A stretch of DNA of 7,802 bases from assembly GCA_934122155.1 (NCBI GenBank), contig CAKOVX010000019.1, positions 1-7,802 on the forward strand. The letters are read 5' to 3'. The first letter of the stretch is position 1. Every line of letters begins with the position of its first letter. Shown here piece by piece: positions 1 through 5,124 of the stretch. The stretch comes from an uncultured Clostridia bacterium. GTDB taxonomy: Bacteria > Bacillota > Clostridia > TANB77 > CAG-508. The notes below the pieces were generated by a model. It worked only from the letters and a program-made list of their open reading frames with translations. It searched no databases and had not been told where the DNA came from. The translations under genes were made by a program, and so were the position numbers.

Positions 1-85
1 AACCTAGTACAAATGGTTTAAAACAATGATGTTCATTATCATATTCAATAAATTCATCTATCTTATCTATAATTTTTCTTAACAT
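1..85 (-). CDS. Hypothetical small phage protein, partial (N-terminal 28 residues)
   Basis: This is the start of a leftward gene that runs off the window. It begins at ATG 85-83 with a good AGGAG ribosome site at about 92-96. The visible peptide starts MLRKIIDKIDEFIEYDNEHH and is hydrophilic and charged; I do not recognise a family. The stop codon of the preceding 34-aa gene overlaps its ribosome site, so the two are probably translationally coupled and lie in one early transcript with the Cro-like gene. The role is unknown. Position suggests an early gene of the phage or element. Confidence 0.55.
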   Translation of the reverse strand, partial: MLRKIIDKIDEFIEYDNEHHCFKPFVLG

Positions 86-94
86 CTTATTCTC

Positions 95-199
95 CTAAAA
101 TCCTATTATAAAGAATACAGCCCATAACAATCCAAATATTGCGCAATAAATATATTCTTTAATCTTTTGTTTTGTTTTTTTATTTAGCTTCTTTTTCAT
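95..199 (-). CDS. Small single-pass membrane protein, 34 aa
   Basis: This short leftward ORF starts at ATG 199-197, preceded by an AAAGGAG ribosome site at about 207-213. The protein has a lysine-rich N-terminus of about 14 residues (MKKKLNKKTKQK) followed by one hydrophobic stretch, from about residue 17 to the end (YIYCAIFGLLWAVFFIIGF). That predicts one membrane helix with the basic end inside the cell. The stop at 97-95 overlaps the ribosome site of the next gene. No family is recognised. Tight packing and good start signals argue that it is real. Position next to cro suggests an early phage protein, possibly membrane-acting, but that is inference. Confidence 0.55.
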   Translation of the reverse strand: MKKKLNKKTKQKIKEYIYCAIFGLLWAVFFIIGF

Positions 200-239
200 T
201 CGTTTTTTCTCCTTTCTAAACTTGTCCAATTGTTTCGTT

Positions 240-359
240 TTATTTTTTTCTTTCTACAGTAACTTGTACTTTTAAGTTCTGCTTTTCAGCAAATATATCT
301 GCCATTGTTTGAAACAAGTTCTGTACATTCTCTATTGTCATTTCTGTTTTTTCCTCCAT
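240..359 (-). CDS. Small hypothetical protein, 39 aa
   Basis: This leftward ORF starts at ATG 359-357, with an AGGTGAT ribosome site about 8 bases upstream. It is the first gene after the Cro-like regulator, from which it is separated by 64 bases that include the left 19-bp inverted repeat. The product (MEEKTEMTIENVQNLFQTMA...) has an acidic N-terminus, a probable amphipathic helix over residues 8-26 and a basic KVQVTVERKK end. There is no membrane segment and no recognised family. It probably belongs to the early operon driven by the cro promoter. Confidence 0.5.
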   Translation of the reverse strand: MEEKTEMTIENVQNLFQTMADIFAEKQNLKVQVTVERKK

Positions 360-405
360 TTCAATCACCTTTTAAATGTTTATTCATTTTGCTTGTACTT
401 GTTGC

Positions 406-424
406 TAAATGTATCGGTCGTGGT
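406..424 (+). repeat. Left arm of a perfect 19-bp inverted repeat flanking the cro-cI cassette
   Basis: The sequence TAAATGTATCGGTCGTGGT is the exact reverse complement of 1520-1538. It is much richer in G and C than its surroundings. It abuts the end of the cro gene: the last base of the cro stop codon lies inside the repeat. As RNA, the leftward transcript carries the same sense of this motif as the rightward transcript carries after the repressor gene. It may be a recombination site, a DNA-binding site, or a shared 3'-UTR element. Confidence 0.85.
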
Positions 425-654
425 TATTTTGTTATTGTTTTGTGAACACTTCTTATAAAAAAAATTTCATCAAATTTTTCCCCAGTTAGTTCACATATTT
501 TAATTGCTACTTTTTCATTTGGGTTTCTAGCTCCTGTTACTATAGAACTTACATATGCTTTTGAGTATCCTAATTGTTTAGCTCTTGAAGTTATTGTATT
601 CTCACCAGTTGTTAATATTGTCTTTAATCTTTGAGGGTTTTTTACAACTATCAA
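424..654 (-). CDS. Cro-like helix-turn-helix regulator, 76 aa
   Basis: This small DNA-binding protein is read divergently from the CI-like repressor, in the place Cro holds in temperate phages. It probably shuts down repressor transcription and tunes the early promoter during lytic growth. The HTH spans about residues 20-45 (ITSRAKQLGYSKAYVSSIVTG), with the expected 'ra..lG.s.ayvs.i..G.r.P' pattern, followed by two more helices to about residue 66. The start is TTG at 654-652, chosen because GAGGTGA at 661-667 sits 6 bases upstream and no ATG is available. Its promoter has perfect consensus hexamers. A copy of the TTGTGAACA operator-like word lies inside its 3' end (440-448). The family call is firm; the Cro role is inferred from position. 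Confidence 0.8.
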   Translation of the reverse strand: MIVVKNPQRLKTILTTGENTITSRAKQLGYSKAYVSSIVTGARNPNEKVAIKICELTGEKFDEIFFIRSVHKTITK

Positions 655-692
655 TCTTATTCACCTCGCTTTTTTGTTATCTTGTTGTGAAC

Positions 693-721
693 ATTATATA
701 TTTGTGTTGTTACTTTGTCAA
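693..721 (-). promoter_or_regulatory. Strong leftward early (cro) promoter
   Basis: On the minus strand there is a perfect -35 TTGACA (721-716), a 17-base spacer, and a perfect -10 TATAAT (698-693). This is ideal sigma-A architecture. It drives the Cro-like gene and the small early genes to its left. The operator-like inverted repeat 704-724 covers its -35 and spacer, and TTGTGAACA 685-693 covers the region just past the -10, so a bound repressor would block it. Confidence 0.85.
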
Positions 722-750
722 CACTTTTTTCAAAATTTTTTAAAAAAAGT

Positions 751-779
751 TTTACTTTTGTGAACAACTGTGTTATAAT
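751..779 (+). promoter_or_regulatory. Rightward promoter for the CI-like repressor
   Basis: The -35 TTTACT (751-756, four of six consensus bases), a 17-base spacer and a perfect -10 TATAAT (774-779) preceded by TGT (771-773) make an extended -10 promoter. The predicted start is near 786, just ahead of the AAGGAGG ribosome site at 789-795. TTGTGAACA at 758-766 lies within the spacer, so the promoter is probably regulated by Cro or by the repressor itself. Confidence 0.75.
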
Positions 780-802
780 GTGAACGGTAAGGAGGATTAA
801 TT

Positions 803-1492
803 ATGATTTCAAAAGAAGAATTAGGTATGTATTTAAAGTCTATTAGACAAGCTAGAGATATATCTTTAAGGGAAGTCGATAAAAGAACAGGTATTTCATA
901 TAGTCATTTAAATATGATAGAAAATGGAAAAAGAAATGTTACCCCAGCTTTATTAAAAAACTTAGCATTACTATATAATGTAGATTATATAGATTTATAT
1001 GAAAAGGCTGGTTATATAGATTTGATAGAAGATGAAAAAAATAATATACTAAAAAAAATAGGTGCTGTTCCTCTATCTGAAATAGAAACAGTAAGAATAC
1101 CTATTTTAGGAATAGTAAAAGCTGGATATGATTATTTAGCAGAAGAAAATATAATAGATTATATACCATTTAAAGTTAATGGCACTGACAAAGAAAATTA
1201 TTATGCTTTAAATGTAGTTGGTGATAGCATGACCCCACTTTTTGATGATGGTGATACCGTTATAGTACATAAACAAGAAGAATTTAAAAATGGCGATAAC
1301 TGTGTTGTACTTATCAATGGTGATGAAGCCACAATAAAACAAGTATATAAAGGCACTACTGGTATTGAATTAAAAGCTGTCAATCCTTATTACCCACCAC
1401 GAATTTATACAGAAGAAGATGTAAAAAAGTTACCAGTTAAAGTAATAGGTATTGTAGAAAAATCAATTAGAAATTTTAGAAGGAAAAAATAA
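803..1492 (+). CDS. CI/LexA-type prophage repressor with S24 self-cleavage domain, 229 aa
   Basis: This is a phage repressor that would hold the early promoter off during lysogeny and be inactivated by RecA-stimulated self-cleavage in the SOS response. An N-terminal HTH (XRE type) spans about residues 8-64, with SLREVDKRTGISYSHLNMIE as the recognition core. After a linker, the LexA/S24 domain runs from about residue 98 to 222. The cleavage site is Ala107-Gly108 in GIVKAGYD. The catalytic Ser142 is in VVGDSMTP and the catalytic Lys179 in EATIKQVY, so all three elements are intact and the protein should be inducible. Start: ATG 803 lies 7 bases after AAGGAGG. The length is normal for the family. 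It is transcribed toward the integrase, with 156 bases between them, so the two may share a transcript. Confidence 0.92.
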   Translation: MISKEELGMYLKSIRQARDISLREVDKRTGISYSHLNMIENGKRNVTPALLKNLALLYNVDYIDLYEKAGYIDLIEDEKNNILKKIGAVPLSEIETVRIPILGIVKAGYDYLAEENIIDYIPFKVNGTDKENYYALNVVGDSMTPLFDDGDTVIVHKQEEFKNGDNCVVLINGDEATIKQVYKGTTGIELKAVNPYYPPRIYTEEDVKKLPVKVIGIVEKSIRNFRRKK

Positions 1493-1519
1493 AAAAGGAA
1501 AATAGATGTTATCAAGTTT

Positions 1520-1538
1520 ACCACGACCGATACATTTA
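1520..1538 (-). repeat. Right arm of the 19-bp inverted repeat
   Basis: The sequence ACCACGACCGATACATTTA on the plus strand is the exact reverse complement of 406-424. It lies 27 bases after the repressor stop and ahead of the integrase. Its flanks (1496-1504 and 1537-1545) form a 9-bp stem in the rightward RNA, which would place most of the motif in a loop. No such stem is seen beside the left copy. Confidence 0.85.
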
Positions 1539-1551
1539 TTTTCCTCCAAAC

Positions 1552-1641
1552 AAACACTTAAAAAGTGGTTGTATATTTATTATACACAAATATACCTCAT
1601 TTTTTCAAGTGTTTATGAATAAATTTTTAGAAATGAGGTAT
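1552..1641 (+). promoter_or_regulatory. Structured leader of the integrase gene with two competing folds
   Basis: Fold A is a long imperfect hairpin. AAACACTT (1552-1559) pairs with AAGTGTTT (1607-1614) at its base, and GTATATTT (1571-1578) pairs with AAATATAC (1588-1595) at its tip. In fold B, ATACCTCATTT (1592-1602) pairs perfectly over 11 bases with AAATGAGGTAT (1631-1641), which contains the GAGG ribosome site of the integrase (1635-1638). The 1588-1602 strand is shared, so the folds exclude each other: A leaves the ribosome site free and B hides it. A weak promoter (TTAAAA 1558-1563, TATACA 1581-1586, spacer 17) would start transcripts that can form only B. Pairing is seen directly; a regulatory role is inference. 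Confidence 0.45.
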
Positions 1642-1648
1642 TTTTTTT

Positions 1649-3017
1649 ATGAAAGACTTTACAAAACATGTTGAAGAAGTTGCTCTTTATGTTAGAGTGA
1701 GTACAGATGAACAAGCAATAAATGGAGACAGCCTAAGAACACAAAGAAATGAATTAAATAAATATGCCCTAGATAATCGGCTTTCATGTTTATGGTATTT
1801 ATGAAGATGATGGTTTCTCCGCCACCAACTTAAAACGTCCTGCATTACAGAGACTATTAGAAGATGTTCGACAAGGAAAAATAAATAGAATTTTAATCAC
1901 TAAATTAGACAGACTTTCTAGAGGTGTTAGGAATTATTATAAAATATTAGACACTTTAGATGAATACGGAGTTTATTGGTCTACTATATTCGAAAAATAC
2001 GATAGTTCTACTGCAAGTGGAAGGCTACATATAAATATTATGCTTTCTGTTGCTGAAAATGAAGCTGCACAAACTAGTGAGCGTATTAGGTCTGTATTTA
2101 AAACTAAACTACAAAATAATGAAATAGTGAGTGGTAAAATACCTGTGGGGCTAAAAAAAGATGGAAAGAAATTAATTATAGATCCTGCAAAAAAAGATTT
2201 TATTATTGATATTTTTGATTTTTACTTGAAATCGAATAGTGTTTATAAAACTTTAGACCATGTTTTAACAATAGATAATACTTATAATTACATGAGAATA
2301 TATAATATGTTACAGAATAAACTTTATATAGGCGTCAAGGAAAGTAAATACGGTAAAATAGAGAATTATTGTGAAGCAATTATAGAAAAAGAAAAATTTG
2401 AAAAAGTCCAAAAATTATTAAAAAAGAATGACCGAAAAAGAGATACATCTTCAAAAGGTTATATATTTTCTGGTCTTCTTAGATGCTCTCATTGTAACTA
2501 TAAAATGTCTGGAAAAACATATAATGGATACTATTATTACTTATGCCATCATTCAAGATTTAGTAAAAAATGTAATATGGGAAAAAGCCTTAATGAAACT
2601 AAAATTGAAGAAAAATTATTAGAACAGATTGTTCCTCAACTCAATGACTATATCCAACAATTCAATATAGAAAATAAAAAAGAATTGCCTAAACGCAATG
2701 TAGAAAAAGAAAAATCTGATATTAACAGGCAATTAGAAAAATTGAGTGATTTATATATTAGAGATATTATAAAAATTGAGCACTACGAAAAACAATACAA
2801 AGAGCTTACTTATAAACTCGAAGATTTAAACAAAATAAACACTACTAAGTCGACCAATAATTCAAACAACATAAAGCCGTTAAAATCAATTCTAAACAAA
2901 AATTTTAAAGAAAAGTATAATTTGTTATCTAGGCAAGAAAAAAGACGCGTATGGCTATCTATTATTGATTGTATATATATTGATGAAGACTATAATTTAA
3001 AAATAGTTTTTATTTAA
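1649..3017 (+). pseudogene. Large serine recombinase (integrase), disrupted by a +1 frameshift
   Basis: This is a site-specific recombinase of the large serine family, which would integrate and excise the element. Starting at ATG 1649 (GAGG ribosome site at 1635-1638), the first frame gives an N-terminal resolvase domain with ALYVRVSTDEQ; the nucleophile is Ser18. It ends at TGA 1802-1804. Removing one base, most simply C1778, restores a continuous 455-aa protein: GFHVYGIYEDDGFSATNLKRP follows, then TKLDRLSR and SGRLHINIMLS. The recombinase domain comes next, then a zinc ribbon with Cys codons at 2484, 2493, 2544 and 2571 (Cx2C-x16-Cx8C), and a coiled coil of Lys/Glu-rich helices up to the C-terminus. 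All domains are otherwise intact, so the defect is recent or a sequence error. The longest uninterrupted part (2040-3017) lacks the catalytic domain. Its place at the element's edge fits an integrase. Confidence 0.88.
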
Positions 3018-3043
3018 TATTTTTATGGTACTTTTTCAAGTAA
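3018..3043. other. Probable element/chromosome junction (att site region)
   Basis: The recombinase ends at 3017. From 3044 a coding frame with no start codon opens and continues into a Cys-rich protein. The element boundary should therefore lie here or within a few tens of bases. Serine integrase cores are only a few bases long, and the partner end is outside the window, so the exact crossover point cannot be set. Confidence 0.5.
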
Positions 3044-3394
3044 CCAGAAGATAATAGAACAGTTATTTATGGAATTATTAAAGATTGCTATAAAGAGCCT
3101 GTTTGTGACGCCGTTGTTAAATTAGTAGAAGTTGTTTGTGAACATGGTATGGAAGAAAGAAGACCTGTTTCTCACACATTTACAGACAAAAATGGTGAGT
3201 TTGTATTTGGACCTTTATGTGCTAATCGTGTATATGAAATTGAAGTATGGGTTGACCGTGTAAAACACTGTAAAATATGTACTTCATGCAAGCATGAAGG
3301 AAAATGCTTAAAAGGTGTTGAACTAAATTGCCCTCCATGTCAAGAAAAACCATGTGAAAGACCAGAAATGCCATGTAATAAACCTTGTAGATAA
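3044..3394 (+). pseudogene. 5'-truncated Cys-rich protein with a carboxypeptidase-regulatory-like domain (interrupted host gene)
   Basis: The frame is open from 3044, just after an in-frame TAA at 3041, to the stop at 3392-3394. It has no plausible start before Met at 3149, and that codon has no ribosome site. Reading from 3044 gives a beta-sandwich pattern: TVIYGIIKDCYKEPVCDAVV, then SHTFTDKNGEFVFGPLCANRVYEIEV. This is the 'G.V.d..g.pv.gA.V.....tdk.G.f.f..l....Y.i' signature of carboxypeptidase-regulatory-like domains. A Cys-rich tail follows, with CKICTSCKHEGKC and then repeated PC pairs (CPPCQEKPCERPEMPCNKPC). The open frame runs unbroken through the sequence ahead of 3149, so 3149 is internal to a longer gene. 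The simplest reading is a host gene split by integration, its 5' end lying beyond the element's far end. Such Cys-rich proteins are often surface or spore-coat components; that is a guess. Confidence 0.7.
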
Positions 3395-3412
3395 AACAAG
3401 TAATTATAAAGC

Positions 3413-3450
3413 AAAAAGTAGAGCTTAGAAAAATTCTAAGCCCTACTTTT
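3413..3450. terminator. Bidirectional rho-independent terminator
   Basis: AAAAAGTAG (3413-3421) pairs with the CTACTTTT arm (3443-3450), and GCTTAGAA (3423-3430) with TTCTAAGC (3434-3441). One mismatch separates the two, and the loop is AAA. Runs of A and T on the two sides give a T tract in either direction. It closes the truncated Cys-rich gene on the plus strand and the TSUP operon on the minus strand. Confidence 0.85.
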
Positions 3451-3456
3451 CTTATT

Positions 3457-3597
3457 TTAAAAAATTCCCATTCTTTTTGCTAATTTTTTACCCTTTTTTA
3501 TCATTTTTCTTTTGCTATCCCCCATAGTTTCTGAATACATCATTGCAACACCTGCTGTTACTATACCACCTATTAACATACCTTTTACAAACTTCAT
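3457..3597 (-). CDS. Small membrane-associated protein, 46 aa
   Basis: This leftward ORF starts at ATG 3597-3595, 8 bases after an AAAGGA ribosome site (3606-3611). The N-terminal part (MKFVKGMLIGGIVTAGVAMM) is a glycine-rich hydrophobic helix. The rest is highly basic (SKRKMIKKGKKLAKRMG). This layout resembles the short YtxH-like proteins common in Firmicutes, whose function is unknown; that resemblance is from memory of the pattern, not a search. It lies 23 bases after the frameshifted TSUP gene, is probably the last gene of that operon, and is followed by the terminator at 3413-3450. Confidence 0.6.
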   Translation of the reverse strand: MKFVKGMLIGGIVTAGVAMMYSETMGDSKRKMIKKGKKLAKRMGIF

Positions 3598-3620
3598 ATA
3601 ACTAATCCTTTCTACAAATA

Positions 3621-4020
3621 TTATTGTTTAGTTTTATTATACCCTTTTTTATTTTTTATATACATGTTGTACCAAGAATATATTTCATATGTTGCAATAG
3701 CCAATAAAAAAGCGCCAAAAAGTTTTCGCAAAAATTCTACATTCATGTTACTACTTATATTAGCACTTATAATTGTTCCTATAATCCCAGAAACCACAAC
3801 TATCCAAGCTTCTTTTATATTTATATTTTTATTTTTTATACCAACAACATTTGATATAGTTGCTGTCGGAATAAAAAAAATCAAATTGGTAGACTGAGCA
3901 ACATGTTGGTCCATATTTAAAAAAATAGAAAGGAGAAGAATTAATATTGTTCCTCCTCCCATTCCCATTCCGGCTAACAACCCCAGAAATAAAACCTATT
4001 AGTATTTCAATCATTTTCAT
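3621..4020 (-). pseudogene. Half-length TSUP (TauE/SafE-like) membrane protein, frameshifted near its N-terminus
   Basis: This gene would encode a four-helix half of a TSUP-family transporter, a family linked to export of sulfite, sulfonates and other organic anions. From ATG 4020 the frame reads MKMIEILIGFISGV and then goes wrong. From TTG 3980 another frame reads LLAGMGMGGGTILILLL. The two join as one if a single base near 3978-3981 is removed, giving about 132 residues with the family's GMG(M)GGG loop after helix 1. Full TSUP proteins have about 250 residues; this and its upstream neighbour are each about half, so they may pair. A ribosome site AGGAG (4024-4028) lies 3 bases from ATG 4020 but 9 from ATG 4014, so 4014 is the more likely start. 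The break is a recent mutation or a sequence error. Confidence 0.75.
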
Positions 4021-4031
4021 ACGCTCCTGTT

Positions 4032-4397
4032 TTAAAATAGCATGTTATATGCTGCATATATTAAAAAAATGGCAAATATAATTTTTAAGTATTTATCTGT
4101 TACTTTATTTAACAGTTTCGCTCCTATGAATCCGCCTATTACTCCTCCTATTGCGCAATATATACCTGTTCTCCAATTTATCAAGTTGTTTTTTGAGTAA
4201 AAAATAGCTGTTGTAATTACCATTGGTAATATGCAAAAAATTGATGTGGCTCTTGCTTTTTTTGGCTCCATTTTTAATATATACATAAATGCTGGAACTA
4301 GTATAAGCCCACCTCCAGCTGTAAAAAGACCACTAATTATCCCAGCACAAAAACCTATTAATATTTTTTTTAAGTTACAATTAAAATTACTTTTCAT
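4032..4397 (-). CDS. Half-length TSUP (TauE/SafE-like) membrane protein, 121 aa
   Basis: This is an integral membrane protein of the TSUP (former DUF81) family. Four hydrophobic segments lie at about residues 11-41, 48-68, 77-96 and 103-121. The first carries the family loop GIISGLFTAGGGLILVPA, and ARATSIF starts helix 2, as in full-length members. It has half the usual length, matching one repeat unit, and is followed 11 bases later by a second half-length member. A heteromeric transporter made of two halves is the obvious inference; the substrate is unknown. Start ATG 4397-4395 has no good ribosome site nearby (GGTGA is about 24 bases away), but the next Met is well inside the protein. The small-protein gene upstream ends 38 bases before it. 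Confidence 0.82.
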   Translation of the reverse strand: MKSNFNCNLKKILIGFCAGIISGLFTAGGGLILVPAFMYILKMEPKKARATSIFCILPMVITTAIFYSKNNLINWRTGIYCAIGGVIGGFIGAKLLNKVTDKYLKIIFAIFLIYAAYNMLF

Positions 4398-4425
4398 TTA
4401 TATTAGTATGTATTTTTTTTCACCA

Positions 4426-4453
4426 ATTATACTATTTATTCTTCTAATTTTAA
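4426..4453 (-). promoter_or_regulatory. Possible promoter for the TSUP pair
   Basis: On the minus strand there is TTAAAA (4453-4448), a 16-base spacer and a perfect TATAAT (4431-4426), which would start transcription near 4420, about 22 bases ahead of the first TSUP gene. It overlaps the 3' end of the upstream 77-aa gene. The -35 matches only four of six bases. Confidence 0.35.
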
Positions 4454-4669
4454 CCTACTTTTTTGAATTTCTTTTTCAGCAATTTCAGTCAAAGCTAAAT
4501 CACATTTTAGCATTTGTGTAATAATATGTTGTTTGATATCTTCATCTTTTATTCTATCTGTTGCATCTAAAAATTTTTGTAAGCTTCTTAAATATCTTTT
4601 ATTTTTCTCTTTCCAATCTCTGTTACTACTGGGCTCGTCTTCCTTTGTAAAAAAATTTTTTAAATTCAT
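4436..4669 (-). CDS. Hypothetical cytoplasmic protein, 77 aa
   Basis: The start is ATG 4669-4667, 6 bases after GAGGTG (4676-4681). The open frame extends upstream to 4798, but that part has no ribosome site and covers the promoters, so I excluded it. The protein (MNLKNFFTKEDEPSSNRDWK...) is hydrophilic and predicted mostly helical, with heptad-like Leu/Ile spacing from about residue 25 to the end (LRSLQKFLDATDRIKDEDI). It has no membrane helix and no family that I recognise. It is the first gene of the leftward unit that includes the TSUP pair and faces a small XRE regulator across a 167-base gap. Confidence 0.6.
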   Translation of the reverse strand: MNLKNFFTKEDEPSSNRDWKEKNKRYLRSLQKFLDATDRIKDEDIKQHIITQMLKCDLALTEIAEKEIQKSRLKLEE

Positions 4670-4748
4670 AAAATGCACCTCTTTCGCTTTGATTACTTTA
4701 AAATAACTTTTAATTACCTTTATCGTTATGTTTCCTTTGTGATATGTA

Positions 4749-4777
4749 ATTTTAATACATCTCGTGGTAAAATACAA
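4749..4777 (-). promoter_or_regulatory. Leftward promoter of the 77-aa gene and TSUP operon
   Basis: The minus strand has TTGTAT (4777-4772), a 17-base spacer and TAAAAT (4754-4749), placing the start near 4742 and leaving a leader of about 70 bases. It overlaps the proposed XRE promoter on the other strand, so binding of the XRE protein here could control both directions. Confidence 0.45.
4765..4773 (+). promoter_or_regulatory. Extended -10 promoter for the XRE regulator
   Basis: TGG followed by TAAAAT (4768-4773) makes an extended -10, with a predicted start near 4780. No good -35 is seen. An alternative, ATGACA 4792-4797 with TATAAC 4814-4819, would start inside or after the ribosome site and so fits poorly. 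Confidence 0.35.
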
Positions 4778-4836
4778 GTACTCGACAAAATATGACAAAA
4801 TTCTTCATTAAATTATAACAGAAAGGTTTGAATTAC

Positions 4837-5052
4837 ATGATAAGAATAAAGTTATCTGATCTACTTGGAAAACACAAAATGACTCAGAAATCATTAGCTG
4901 ATGCTGCTCATATTAGGCCTGCTACTATTTCCAAAATGTATTATGAAGAGACCAAAAGAGTAGATATTCAACAATTAAATAGTATTTGTAAAGTATTTAA
5001 TTGTGAAATTTCTGATTTATTAGAATATATTCCAGATACAAAAGATAAATAA
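4837..5052 (+). CDS. Small XRE-family (Cro/C1-type) regulator, 71 aa
   Basis: This single-domain HTH DNA-binding protein belongs to the group of 65-80 residue regulators typified by 'MI..kL..Ll.e.g.tq.eLA..tgi...tIs.l'. The HTH is MTQKSLADAAHIRPATISKMYY (about residues 15-36). The later helices contain QLNSICKVFNCEISDLLEYIP, a classic end for this family. ATG 4837 is chosen over the in-frame TTG at 4828 because the GAAAGG ribosome site (4821-4826) lies 10 bases from the ATG and only one base from the TTG. It is divergent from the 77-aa/TSUP operon, which is its most likely target; this is inferred from layout only. Confidence 0.85.
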   Translation: MIRIKLSDLLGKHKMTQKSLADAAHIRPATISKMYYEETKRVDIQQLNSICKVFNCEISDLLEYIPDTKDK

Positions 5053-5094
5053 TTATTTAGTTTATTTTTACTAATAAGTTTATATTATTATATC

Positions 5095-5124
5095 AAAAGA
5101 TACTAGCTTTTGCTAGTATCTTTT
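5095..5124. terminator. Bidirectional rho-independent terminator
   Basis: A perfect 13-bp stem, AAAAGATACTAGC (5095-5107) with GCTAGTATCTTTT (5112-5124), encloses a TTTT loop. It ends the XRE gene from the left and the cysteine desulfurase gene from the right. The last two bases of the desulfurase stop codon lie inside the stem. Confidence 0.85.

Larger units (their letters stand above)
685..785. promoter_or_regulatory. Operator cluster in the divergent cro/cI control region
   Basis: The word TTGTGAACA occurs at 685-693 and 758-766, and a shorter TGTGAAC at 779-785. An inverted repeat, GTGTTG / CAACAC with a 9-base spacer, spans 704-724. These overlap the -10 and start region of the cro promoter, its -35 and spacer, and the spacer and start region of the repressor promoter. 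That is where repressor and Cro sites are expected. A further TTGTGAACA sits at 440-448 inside cro. Which protein binds which site cannot be told from the sequence. Confidence 0.55.

Noticed and set aside
361..387. Eight-codon leftward ORF (MNKHLKGD) just before the 39-aa gene
   Set aside because: It has no ribosome site of its own, and its end overlaps the next gene's signal. Too short to support as a leader peptide.
406..1538. Inverted repeats as attL/attR of the element
   Set aside because: Attachment sites of an integrated element are direct repeats at its ends. These are inverted and both inside the element, with the real junction near 3018-3043.
1775..1785. Programmed +1 frameshift in the integrase
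   Set aside because: No recognisable slippery sequence, stimulatory stop or internal Shine-Dalgarno. A mutation or error explains it more simply, though reads should be checked.
3136..3144. A fourth exact copy of TTGTGAACA
   Set aside because: It lies inside the coding sequence of the truncated host gene (Cys-Glu-His codons), away from any promoter. Probably coincidence.
3149..3394. The 81-aa ORF from ATG 3149 as a complete gene
   Set aside because: There is no ribosome site, and the coding frame and domain pattern continue upstream to 3044, so this Met is internal.
4670..4798. N-terminal extension of the 77-aa gene to 4798
   Set aside because: No ribosome site for the upstream start. The region holds promoter elements, and a strong GAGGTG precedes the ATG at 4669.
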